A DNA stretch of 9,933 nt from DASWIV01 sp036397475 (GTDB taxonomy: Bacteria > JAJVIF01 > JAPKYR01). The stretch lies in the NCBI GenBank assembly GCA_036397475.1, contig DASWIV010000329.1, forward strand, positions 1 through 9,933, given 5' to 3'. Made by a program: the position numbers and the translations under genes. The notes under the pieces were generated by a model. The model saw only the letters and a program-made list of their open reading frames with translations, was not told the DNA's origin and ran no database searches. Shown piece after piece: positions 1 through 6,422 of the stretch; the first letter of the stretch is position 1; each line of letters begins with the position of its first letter.

Positions 1-1
1 T

Positions 2-340
2 GTCGCTAAAAATAGCGGAAATAGAAAAGCGATGGAAATCATTGATGAGGTATTTCAGCCAGCGGACACGGAATGGCTCGGACTTGGTGTGATCCCGATG
101 AGCGGATTGAAAATTCGGGAGAAGTACGCGTTTTACGATGCCGAGGTTGCATGTCCCATTGAGGTTGAGCCGACAATACGTGAGGCCGGATGCCGGTGCG
201 GGGAAATTTTGATGGGACTTATCGAACCGCCGGAGTGTCCGTTGTTTGCGAATGCGTGTACGCCTGAGATACCGCACGGGGCGTGTATGGTGTCGAGCGA
301 GGGGACGTGCGCGGCGTTTTACAAGTTTCAAAGGAATTAA
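2..340 (+). CDS. hypD: HypD, [NiFe]-hydrogenase maturation protein, C-terminal part (5' end outside window)
   Basis: This is the last ~112 residues of HypD, the iron-sulfur scaffold protein that works with HypC to assemble the Fe(CN)2CO centre of [NiFe] hydrogenases in the cytoplasm. The frame is open from base 2 through an internal ATG at 32, so 32 is not the real start; the rest of the gene lies left of the window. Recognisable family features are GLGVIPMSGLKIRE, then a Cys-rich tail with CRCGEIL, PPECPLF, ACTPE and GACMVSSEGTCAAFYK, which supplies the conserved cysteines around the [4Fe-4S] cluster. The end agrees with the usual HypD C-terminus, so the protein looks intact here. In many genomes hypE follows hypD directly. 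Here the next gene is convergent and its stop overlaps the hypD stop (shared TTAA, 337-340), so any hyp operon ends at this point. Confidence 0.93.
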   Translation, partial: VAKNSGNRKAMEIIDEVFQPADTEWLGLGVIPMSGLKIREKYAFYDAEVACPIEVEPTIREAGCRCGEILMGLIEPPECPLFANACTPEIPHGACMVSSEGTCAAFYKFQRN

Positions 341-1620
341 GAAGGCTGCTGAGTAGATTTTAAAGTTACATGGACAGTAGTTTCTTTCGCAACAAATTCC
401 GGTTCAGGATTTCCATTTTCTGACATAGCGTTCCTAATGATTCCAAGTCCACTTCCAAATTTCTGAACATATCCAAGCAAGCTTAGAGCTTCGGCTAAAT
501 TCGGATTTCGATAATCGGTTAATCCAGGTTCTCCAAACCTTTCACGGGTCACATTGCCGTAAGGACCACCAGGACTCATAATTTCAATTCTATCGTTGTA
601 CCACTTTATCCTTACGGGTGCGTTGCTATTTTCATACGTTCGATGAAGAATTGCATTACGAATAGCCTGTTCGAATGCTTTTTTTGGATAGTCGTTTTTT
701 GTTACCGCAGGTGTTATTGAATATGAATAACGGGTTTTGTTATGTGCTTTGAATTTATCTTCGATGCCGACTATCTGCTGTACCACTGTTCCGTATATTT
801 CAGCTTTATCTATGATCCTTTCCATAATATTTTCATCGCTGGTATCGTCGATTCTCAGGAATTGAATATACGCGCCGGGAATATATTTTGTGGCATTGGT
901 TGAGCAGAGAAGCAAACCAAAAACTGTGGGAGCATTACCGGTTGAATCAATTAGTTTGAGAGATTTTAACTGGTCAATTTTGGAGCGGCTGTTCTCTTTC
1001 AGGATATCTTTGTTAACCACAGCGAAGGATCGGACTGGGAGGTTACATACAATCTCGGAACCGCCCTCCTGCACGATGGCCGTTACGAGGAAGCGATAGT
1101 CGAACCACCGAATATATTGGTCGGATAGAACTTCATCCAACTCATTTATAGAAGCTAAATTTACAGGTCTTAAGTCATATGGTAAATCTTTGGATTGACG
1201 CTTCTCTGTTAATCTTAATTCGTGCTCGGAGCTGGCCAGCCTGATCGTAGGCCCTACTCTTACATAAATTACCCCAGTACACTTCACGGGAGTATTCACA
1301 GAAGGCTTAACGATCATGACCGCGTAATTGTGCTCTGACAGAGTCTTCTTTTCAATTTTAACTACTGGTGGCGGAGTGATCCCGTCTGAAGCAAGATCAG
1401 CAAGAGATTTTAGCAAGTCATCATTGATTTCCAGATCGGAACATGAGCCATCATCATTCGCTCCGATAAAAATGATCCCTGGCTTTTCATTGTTTGGCAG
1501 GTCATTAGCAAATGCACAGATAGTATGCCGAATATCCTTCGGAGAACTGATTGAAGGTTTACGTTCAACACGATCTGATTCCAAATCGAAAAGGAGTTTC
1601 TGCAGCTCTAGGTCATCCAT
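337..1620 (-). CDS. AlbA_2/Schlafen-type N-terminal domain plus C-terminal HATPase_c_4 protein, with a 28-residue insertion
   Basis: 427 residues. The N-terminal ~130 residues fit the AlbA_2 (Schlafen AAA_4) putative nucleic-acid-binding domain: ESDRVERKPS near 14-23, then ICAFAND at 34-40 and IIFIGANDDGS at 49-59. The C-terminal half (~310-405) fits the GHKL-like HATPase_c_4 domain: QAIRNAILHRTYE, IEIMSPGGPYG, LTDYRNPNLAEAL and FGSGLG. Such proteins are usually annotated as ATP-binding proteins or transcriptional regulators of unclear function, common in accessory DNA. Residues 173-200 (bases 1021-1104) are foreign: they are encoded by an antisense copy of part of batC. The start ATG at 1620 lacks an evident Shine-Dalgarno sequence; AT-rich sequence with a TATAGT just upstream could be a promoter. 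The gene is visibly richer in A+T than the bat genes, which suggests acquisition by transfer. It lies 59 bp after batC on the same strand. Function in the cell is not deducible. Confidence 0.85.
   Translation of the reverse strand: MDDLELQKLLFDLESDRVERKPSISSPKDIRHTICAFANDLPNNEKPGIIFIGANDDGSCSDLEINDDLLKSLADLASDGITPPPVVKIEKKTLSEHNYAVMIVKPSVNTPVKCTGVIYVRVGPTIRLASSEHELRLTEKRQSKDLPYDLRPVNLASINELDEVLSDQYIRWFDYRFLVTAIVQEGGSEIVCNLPVRSFAVVNKDILKENSRSKIDQLKSLKLIDSTGNAPTVFGLLLCSTNATKYIPGAYIQFLRIDDTSDENIMERIIDKAEIYGTVVQQIVGIEDKFKAHNKTRYSYSITPAVTKNDYPKKAFEQAIRNAILHRTYENSNAPVRIKWYNDRIEIMSPGGPYGNVTRERFGEPGLTDYRNPNLAEALSLLGYVQKFGSGLGIIRNAMSENGNPEPEFVAKETTVHVTLKSTQQPS
1021..1105. repeat. 85-bp inverted repeat, copy within the AlbA-type gene (inserted copy)
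   Basis: The plus strand here equals the reverse complement of 2552-2636. 1021-1097 is a perfect 77-bp match; position 1098 is the only mismatch; 1099-1105 matches again, and identity stops at 1020 and 1106. In the minus-strand gene the segment supplies codons 173-200. Direct comparison shows the pairing; that this is the recipient copy is an inference, based on the batC copy reading as a normal TPR. Confidence 0.95.
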
Positions 1621-1679
1621 GACTATATTATGATTGCTTTATTGTGAAAAATGTAGGGCACTATGCGCCTCTAAATTTC
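1621..1679 (-). promoter_or_regulatory. Short AT-rich spacer between batC and the AlbA-type gene
   Basis: This 59-bp gap is the only upstream DNA for the AlbA-type gene. Read on the minus strand it ends in an AT-rich run with CATAAT and TATAGT close to the ATG, and no GGAGG-like sequence. It could hold a promoter giving a very short leader, or the gene could simply be read through from batC. No terminator hairpin was seen. Confidence 0.25.
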
Positions 1680-2831
1680 TTACCAGTCGATTCCATCCTC
1701 GGCTTCGTACTGCTCATTCTCCATCGGGAGCCCGAACAGCAGTCGCTGCATCGCGTCGAACCAGTTCTCGTCGGTCATGTAATCGCCGTCGCCGGGATGA
1801 TTCATGAAATTCCTCGGGGCGTTGCGCCGCTCGAAATATTCCATCTGGTCCAGGATCTCCTGTATCTGTGCGTCGGAAAGCGGGAGCCCATCATCCGGGA
1901 TGTCCCTTGGTGAAGAGCCTCCTCCGCCACGCTGGTCCTTTGCATCTTCCTGGTTGCCTTGTGACTGCTGGTCATCCTGCTGTGCATCGCCATTTTCACT
2001 ATCCTGGTCGATTTCATCGGCGTCGGACTGCTGCTGATCTTCCTGGCCGTCCTGGTTCTGCTCGCCTTCCGAATCCTCACCCTCGTCTACGCTTTGATCC
2101 TCACCGTCCTGGCCCTGGTCGGATTGATCCTGTTCCTGATCGCCCTGCTGGTCATCTTCGCTGTCCGATTCGCCGTTGTCCTGAGAATCGGATTCCTGGT
2201 CTTCGCCATTCTGGCTGTCCGACTGGTCCTGTGTTTCTGTTTCGGAATTATTCTGATTCTGGTCGTTCTGGCCGGTCTGGTCGGATTCCTGATCGCCTTC
2301 GCCCTCGTTTTCATCTTCGCCTTCGTTATCCGGATTCTGGGGCGGCTGTTCGGCGCAATACGCATCCGCGAATGCCTTGTTAGTCGCTATATTCTGGTCG
2401 GTGTCATTATGCCACGCCGCCTCGTCGAGGTGGCTGATCGCTTTTTCGCAATCGTCCGCCTGTAAATACGCCAGCCCGAGATTATGTTCTATCTGCGCGA
2501 CAATCTCGTCGCCGAACTCGCTGTCTTTGGCGACCCGCAGGGTCGACTCGAGTTCGACAATCGCTTCCTCGTAACGGCCATCGTGCAGGAGGGCGGTTCC
2601 GAGATTGTATGTAACCTCCCAGTCCGATCCTTCGCTTTCGATCGATTCCCGGTAATGATCTATTGCCCGGGTGTATCGTCGCGCGTTGTAATCTATGTCG
2701 CCTCTCTGGCGTTCCGATAAAAACGGCAGGTCGAATGCCATAGCCGATGCTGCTATTGCGATGATGATGAAAATCCTCACCGACATCATGGCCGACCGTA
2801 AAATTCTTTTATACTTTTCGTTTAAGAACAT
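1680..2831 (-). CDS. batC: BatC-like TPR protein with a long acidic Gln/Asn/Asp/Glu/Ser linker
   Basis: 383 residues. After a short basic start, residues ~16-32 form a hydrophobic signal or anchor segment (RIFIIIAIAASAMA). Residues ~38-160 carry TPR-type helices: GDIDYNARRYTRAIDHYRES, then YNLGTALLHDGRYEEAIVEL, then HNLGLAYLQADDCEKAISHL. Residues ~163-300 are a low-complexity D/E/Q/N/S/G linker; 153-297 contain no Lys or Arg. A conserved-looking tail follows (LSDAQIQEILDQMEYFERRN at ~318-337), as in other Bat-cluster TPR proteins. It probably acts outside the inner membrane as a scaffold for the membrane-bound vWA proteins BatA and BatB. The ATG at 2831 overlaps the end of batB by 23 bp and has GGTGAG at 2836-2841, so translational coupling is likely; ATGs at residues 15/16 are alternatives. 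Residues 66-93 are the donor of the antisense copy in the next gene. Confidence 0.87.
   Translation of the reverse strand: MFLNEKYKRILRSAMMSVRIFIIIAIAASAMAFDLPFLSERQRGDIDYNARRYTRAIDHYRESIESEGSDWEVTYNLGTALLHDGRYEEAIVELESTLRVAKDSEFGDEIVAQIEHNLGLAYLQADDCEKAISHLDEAAWHNDTDQNIATNKAFADAYCAEQPPQNPDNEGEDENEGEGDQESDQTGQNDQNQNNSETETQDQSDSQNGEDQESDSQDNGESDSEDDQQGDQEQDQSDQGQDGEDQSVDEGEDSEGEQNQDGQEDQQQSDADEIDQDSENGDAQQDDQQSQGNQEDAKDQRGGGGSSPRDIPDDGLPLSDAQIQEILDQMEYFERRNAPRNFMNHPGDGDYMTDENWFDAMQRLLFGLPMENEQYEAEDGIDW
2552..2636. repeat. 85-bp inverted repeat, copy within batC (probable donor)
   Basis: Reverse complement of 1021-1105 with one mismatch (2559). Read on the minus strand it encodes batC residues 66-93, which form an ordinary TPR helix pair. 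The mismatch is ATT versus ATA, both Ile, in the batC frame, but Asn versus Tyr in the antisense frame used by the AlbA-type gene. The two copies are about 1.45 kb apart and inverted. Confidence 0.95.
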
Positions 2832-3840
2832 TTATCTCACCGGGTGCCATATAATTGTAAAACGATTCAGCGATTAAGAGAAGGCACCCTATCAAAATAA
2901 AATATGGCGCGAGCTCGTCCTTTCTCACCATTTTCCTTGTCTGGAACTTCGTCTCGCCTTCATGGGTTATCCTGCTGTAGAGCGTTCTCAATTCACCCAT
3001 ATTGGCGACCGAAAAATATTCCCCTTCGGTGATATCAGCTACTTCCCGCAGGGTCCTTTCATCGAGGCCGACCCTGATCGGCTGGCCGTCGTTATCCGTA
3101 CGATATCGTTCATTCCCGAAAATGTTGCGACCGCCAGCTTCGGGAAGCGGCGCACCCTGCGGGGTGCCGATGCCTACCGTGTAAATTCTCACGCCATTTT
3201 CCTTCGCGTAGTTCGCGGCTTCCGCAGGCTCCATGCCCTTGTTACTTTCGCCGTCGGTCAGGAGGATCACAACCCTCCCGGTATCGGATTCCCTGAATCT
3301 GATTGTCGAGAGGTAAATCGCGTCGCCGATCGCGGTTCCGGGGCGGAGCGGTTCGTTGGTTGTCAATCGGTCTATAAAACTATAAACGCTGCCGTGGTCG
3401 GTAGTTAACGGGCAGACAACAGTGGCATCGCCCGCGAACGCGACAATTCCGATCCGGTCGCCGATGGACGAATCTATGAAATCGTAGACAACTTCCTTGA
3501 TCGCGGTAAGCCTGTCAGGATTGAGGTCGCGCGCGAGCATGGATCGGGAGATGTCCATGGCTATCATGATGTCGATTCCCTCGACTTCTTCCTCGAGGGT
3601 CCGTTCTCCGCCCTGCGGACGGGCGAAAGCTATCAGGAAAAGTCCACAGGCTATTGCGACAAAAATCAGGCGGATCGTGTTTCTCTGGGGAGGTTCGATG
3701 ACCGCGTATTTTCTAAGCAGGGATTCTGTGGCAAATTTTTCACGCGCTTTTTTCCGGATCGATTCGCGCCATACTAGAATGACCCCGACAAGGGGAACAA
3801 GCAGGAGCAGGAACAGGTATGTCGTGTTATAAAAACTCAT
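2809..3840 (-). CDS. batB: BatB-like membrane-anchored von Willebrand factor A protein
   Basis: 343 residues. N-terminal hydrophobic segments at ~8-24 and ~57-72 and one near the C-terminus (~311-326) frame a vWA domain (~88-290), which family knowledge places in the periplasm. The metal-ion-dependent adhesion site looks complete: DISRS (Asp96, Ser98, Ser100), Thr169 in PGTAIGDA, and Asp196 in LLTDGESN. Bat vWA proteins are thought to form envelope complexes with TPR partners; the original aerotolerance name comes from Bacteroides, but the molecular role is unsettled. The ATG at 3840 directly follows the batA stop (TAGATG), and the 3' end overlaps batC, so the three genes form one tight operon. 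BatB rather than BatA is assigned from order and from the downstream TPR gene; the two are paralogues. Confidence 0.9.
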   Translation of the reverse strand: MSFYNTTYLFLLLLVPLVGVILVWRESIRKKAREKFATESLLRKYAVIEPPQRNTIRLIFVAIACGLFLIAFARPQGGERTLEEEVEGIDIMIAMDISRSMLARDLNPDRLTAIKEVVYDFIDSSIGDRIGIVAFAGDATVVCPLTTDHGSVYSFIDRLTTNEPLRPGTAIGDAIYLSTIRFRESDTGRVVILLTDGESNKGMEPAEAANYAKENGVRIYTVGIGTPQGAPLPEAGGRNIFGNERYRTDNDGQPIRVGLDERTLREVADITEGEYFSVANMGELRTLYSRITHEGETKFQTRKMVRKDELAPYFILIGCLLLIAESFYNYMAPGEINVLKRKV

Positions 3841-4899
3841 CTACGGCAGCACCCTCCCGAAAATAAGGCGCGACCCAAGCTCCATCAGCAGGAGAATCAA
3901 TGCGAGTCCGAGAAAATACTGGAACAGTTCGGAGTAAATCGTATAGCGGTGCGACTCGATCTCGTGCGTTTCGAGCTGCCCGATCTCATCGTAAATATTC
4001 TGTAACGCGGTTTCATCGGTTGCCCTGTAATACCGACCGCCAGTTAATCTTGCCACATCCCTGAGCATGTCCTCATCGAGCGACGTCTGCACGTAGCGGC
4101 CCCATTCATCGGTCAGGTATTGTCCGGGACGGTTCGGGTCGGGGATATAGGTCGGCGATTTGCTGCCGACACCGATCGTATATATTCTGACCCCGACACG
4201 ATTCGCGATCCTTGCGGCGGTATCCGGATCGAACTGGCCAAGGTTGTGTTCGCCGTCGGTGAGTAGAATAATCACCCGGCTGGGGACCGTTTCATCGGGG
4301 AATCGCGCGACACTGGTGACGAGAGCATCGCCGATTGCGGTGCCACCCCTGAGAATATCGCCGACCTCGACCTGCGAAATAAATTCTTCCAGGATAGGCA
4401 TGTCGGTTGTAAGAGGGCACTGTGTGAAAGCCATACCGCTGAAAACCACAAGGCCGATACGGTCGTTTGAATTTCTGCGGACGAAATTTGTCAGTACTGT
4501 TTTCGCGGCATCGACACGGTTGGGTCGGAAATCCTCGGCGAGCATCGACGGGGATATGTCGAGAGTAAGGATGATGTCGACCCCGTGGGTGGTGATGGTT
4601 TCTTTCGTTTGGCCCATCTGGGGACGCATCGCCGCGAGGACGACCAGTACGATCGTGACTATCCGGAGGATCATCGGGATGTGCCGGGTGTAATTCCGCG
4701 TTCGCCTGACCCTGGGGATTTTTGACAGGAGATTCGCGACCGGGTACCTGATCCGGAACCTGTGATGACGTACGTGGTTCAGGTAAATCAGGACGATAAC
4801 CGGGATGGATACGAGCAGGACAGAGGGGAGGAAGTAAAAGAACCTCATCTCACCGCTGCCGGAAAGGGAGTAGAAAATTTTCTGAAGTGTCTCGATCAA
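3841..4899 (-). CDS. batA: BatA-like membrane-anchored von Willebrand factor A protein
   Basis: 352 residues from a TTG start. Membrane segments are at ~21-40, ~76-91 and ~328-347, with a vWA domain between. The MIDAS residues are present: DISPS (Asp114, Ser116, Ser118), Thr187 in GGTAIGDA and Asp215 in LLTDGEHN. It is the first gene of the batA-batB-batC group and a paralogue of the next gene. The start is uncertain. TTG at 4899 has AGGA about 11 bases upstream; the internal ATG at 4848 gives the more usual short N-terminus before the first membrane helix, but its GGTGAG abuts the ATG with no spacing. Unlike many Bat clusters, no moxR or DUF58 gene precedes it: a beta-barrel protein gene lies ~200 bp upstream on the same strand. 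Confidence 0.9.
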   Translation of the reverse strand: MIETLQKIFYSLSGSGEMRFFYFLPSVLLVSIPVIVLIYLNHVRHHRFRIRYPVANLLSKIPRVRRTRNYTRHIPMILRIVTIVLVVLAAMRPQMGQTKETITTHGVDIILTLDISPSMLAEDFRPNRVDAAKTVLTNFVRRNSNDRIGLVVFSGMAFTQCPLTTDMPILEEFISQVEVGDILRGGTAIGDALVTSVARFPDETVPSRVIILLTDGEHNLGQFDPDTAARIANRVGVRIYTIGVGSKSPTYIPDPNRPGQYLTDEWGRYVQTSLDEDMLRDVARLTGGRYYRATDETALQNIYDEIGQLETHEIESHRYTIYSELFQYFLGLALILLLMELGSRLIFGRVLP

Positions 4900-5097
4900 A
4901 AGAATATTGTCCTATGAGTAGACTCCGAAAGTGCCGTCCGGGTTCTACAATATTGTCGCATGCAAAAATAAACCCGGTACGCATCCGAGCCAGCTATCAT
5001 CATTATAATACATAATGGAGGGTTAGTGATGCAGGTTGAGGGAGCTGGATCAGCAGGCAGCGCTTCTGCAAATACCTTCAAATGATTCAATTTGCTC
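4900..5097 (-). promoter_or_regulatory. Intergenic leader upstream of batA with possible -10 box and inverted repeat
   Basis: This 198-bp gap is the likely promoter region of the bat operon. On the minus strand a consensus TATAAT lies at 5002-5007, though no good -35 box is visible 17 bp upstream. Between it and batA is an inverted repeat, CCGGGTT at 4938-4944 and AACCCGG at 4971-4977, enclosing the palindrome ACAATATTGT. This could be an operator or a leader hairpin. No clear terminator with a T-tract was seen for the upstream gene. Confidence 0.3.
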
Positions 5098-6117
5098 CTA
5101 TCCCAGATCAAATCCTGTCGGGTGGTAATCTTTCATCTCCGACTCATATCCTTCCACCATCTCGTCCATGAATCCATCGACCCACGCTGAATCTGACCGC
5201 CACGGGCCGATATGATAACTCCATCCGTTTGTGGGGTGACCGTCGTATGAGCCCCAGCGGAAATCGAGCCACGGTCCGACCTTCAACTCAATTCCCCACA
5301 TGTTTCTGATCTGGCTCGTCACGTCAGCGGAAGGCCATTCTTTCCATTCGACATTTTCTGTATCGCGGGCGATTGTCAGCCATCCGGTCGGGCGGACGCA
5401 CCACCCGGTGATGTTCGATTTGCTGCGCTCGGCTTCGATATCGCCACGGTGCGGCTGGTAATCGTAATCCATCTGGTCGTAAACGTAGCCGAAATTTATC
5501 CCGGGGATGATCGCCTGCTGAATTCCTCCGGTGTAGCCTTCGCCGCTGCGCCGCCACGTGACGCCGTCGGGGAGATCGTCGCTTGACACATAAATGTAAT
5601 CGGATTTTCGGTGCGCGAAACCGAGGTAATTCCATGGGAGCAAATGAAATCCGGCGCCCTGGACTGATTCAACAGGGCCGAGTCCCCACAAATGTTCTTC
5701 AGGGATACTCTCATCGTTGCGAGTGCGGTAATCGTAGCCGAGTTCACCCTGCAGGACCCATCCGTTGCCGGCGGATCCGATCGGGTAACCGAAGGCGAGC
5801 GAATTCAAAGGAATGATGAAAGATGTCGGGTCAGCGTCGAGCTGGTCGAGATTATCAATTTCGCCGGGAAAATGAAGACGCGAGTGTGAATGGGAGATTG
5901 TGAGATTTGTAATTCGTCCGAGTCCGGCGGGATTATGGAAAATGGAAGAGCCATCGTCGATCCACGCAACTGTCGCGCCACCCATGCCGAGGGTACGTGA
6001 AGTGAGTTTTGTGTACTCGGGATGGTCGCGTTTATATTCCGCGCGTGAGGGGATATCGTAATTCAACGCGAAAATGGCGAGGAGGATGAAAATTACTATG
6101 TACGTGTTTCGTTTCAA
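5098..6117 (-). CDS. Predicted outer-membrane beta-barrel protein (PorV/OMPP1-like)
   Basis: About 339 residues if read from the TTG at 6117. The first ~27 residues look like a signal peptide (basic LKRN, then a hydrophobic stretch, then IPSRA). Soon after comes SRTLGMGGATVAWIDDGSSIFHNPAGLG, the typical N-terminal signature of OMPP1/FadL- and PorV-type barrels, followed by alternating polar/aromatic strands rich in Trp, Tyr and Gly. It should sit in the outer membrane; the substrate is unknown. The frame runs upstream to 6216, but that part overlaps pspC and lacks a signal sequence, so the TTG start is preferred: TTG overlaps the pspC stop as TTGA (6114-6117), implying translational coupling. 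The protein ends in DLG rather than the aromatic residue usual for barrels, so a shortened C-terminus is possible. Confidence 0.7.
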   Translation of the reverse strand: MKRNTYIVIFILLAIFALNYDIPSRAEYKRDHPEYTKLTSRTLGMGGATVAWIDDGSSIFHNPAGLGRITNLTISHSHSRLHFPGEIDNLDQLDADPTSFIIPLNSLAFGYPIGSAGNGWVLQGELGYDYRTRNDESIPEEHLWGLGPVESVQGAGFHLLPWNYLGFAHRKSDYIYVSSDDLPDGVTWRRSGEGYTGGIQQAIIPGINFGYVYDQMDYDYQPHRGDIEAERSKSNITGWCVRPTGWLTIARDTENVEWKEWPSADVTSQIRNMWGIELKVGPWLDFRWGSYDGHPTNGWSYHIGPWRSDSAWVDGFMDEMVEGYESEMKDYHPTGFDLG

Positions 6118-6332
6118 TTTGTTGACGGCGATTTTTCTTCGTAGGGAACGATCAGCGACGCGATGATGTAAAAGAGGAGAAGCGCGAGTCCGGTCTGGAG
6201 GATGAAGAATCCGCACAGGAACGCGAGACGGATTATGATCGGGTCGATTTTAAAGTATTCTCCCAGACCAGAGCATAGTCCCATGAGGACCTTTCCGGAT
6301 TTTTTACGTCGGAAGGATTTTGTGCCGGTCAT
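6114..6332 (-). CDS. PspC-domain small membrane protein
   Basis: 72 residues, close to the usual length of single-domain PspC proteins. After a basic N-terminus (FRRKKSGKV) comes the family signature LMGLCSGLGEYFKIDPIIIRL at ~16-36 and then a hydrophobic helix (~37-62) ending in IVPYEE. PspC proteins sit in the inner membrane and in enterobacteria take part in phage-shock/envelope-stress signalling; many bacteria carry them without the rest of the psp system, and no other psp gene is visible here. The ATG at 6332 is chosen because of a perfect GGAGGT nine bases upstream; the frame is open to 6596, but that extension runs antisense through the thioesterase gene. The stop overlaps the TTG start of the outer-membrane protein, so both probably share a transcript. 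Confidence 0.88.
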   Translation of the reverse strand: MTGTKSFRRKKSGKVLMGLCSGLGEYFKIDPIIIRLAFLCGFFILQTGLALLLFYIIASLIVPYEEKSPSTN

Positions 6333-6422
6333 GAAATGTTGACCTCCGTAAGATTTTTCACGTGCGATGATACCAGAAAGTAAGTATTGTATTAAGCAAA
6401 TTAAATATCTGAGGATTTTTAA
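6333..6422. promoter_or_regulatory. Divergent intergenic region between pspC and the thioesterase gene
   Basis: 90 bp, AT-rich, must contain the promoters for both directions. For the thioesterase, GAGGA at 6411-6415 lies seven bases before the ATG. Several AT-rich hexamers are present (TATTGT, TATTAA on the plus strand; TATCAT on the minus strand), but none pairs with a convincing -35 at the right distance, so I do not name exact promoters. Confidence 0.35.
6342..6347 (-). promoter_or_regulatory. Strong Shine-Dalgarno (GGAGGT) fixing the pspC start
   Basis: On the minus strand GGAGGT lies nine bases before the ATG at 6332. It settles the start against the longer open frame reaching 6596. 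Confidence 0.8.

Noticed and set aside
2094..2465. Long hydrophobic open frame on the plus strand, looking like a multi-pass membrane protein
   Set aside because: It is the antisense of the acidic BatC linker; GAN/CAN codons read backwards give Val, Ile, Leu and Phe. There is no ribosome site, and the batC frame is well supported.
1021..2636. Template/variable repeat pair of a diversity-generating retroelement
   Set aside because: No reverse transcriptase or accessory gene is present, the pair is inverted in two different genes, and there is only one mismatch, without adenine-specific variation.
2484..2720. Open frame on the plus strand sharing 25 residues with the AlbA-type protein
   Set aside because: The match comes from the 85-bp inverted repeat; the rest is antisense of batC TPR codons and not a gene.
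4896..5111. 71-residue open frame on the minus strand between batA and the barrel gene
   Set aside because: No recognisable family, no ribosome site, and it fills the intergenic leader while overlapping both neighbours.
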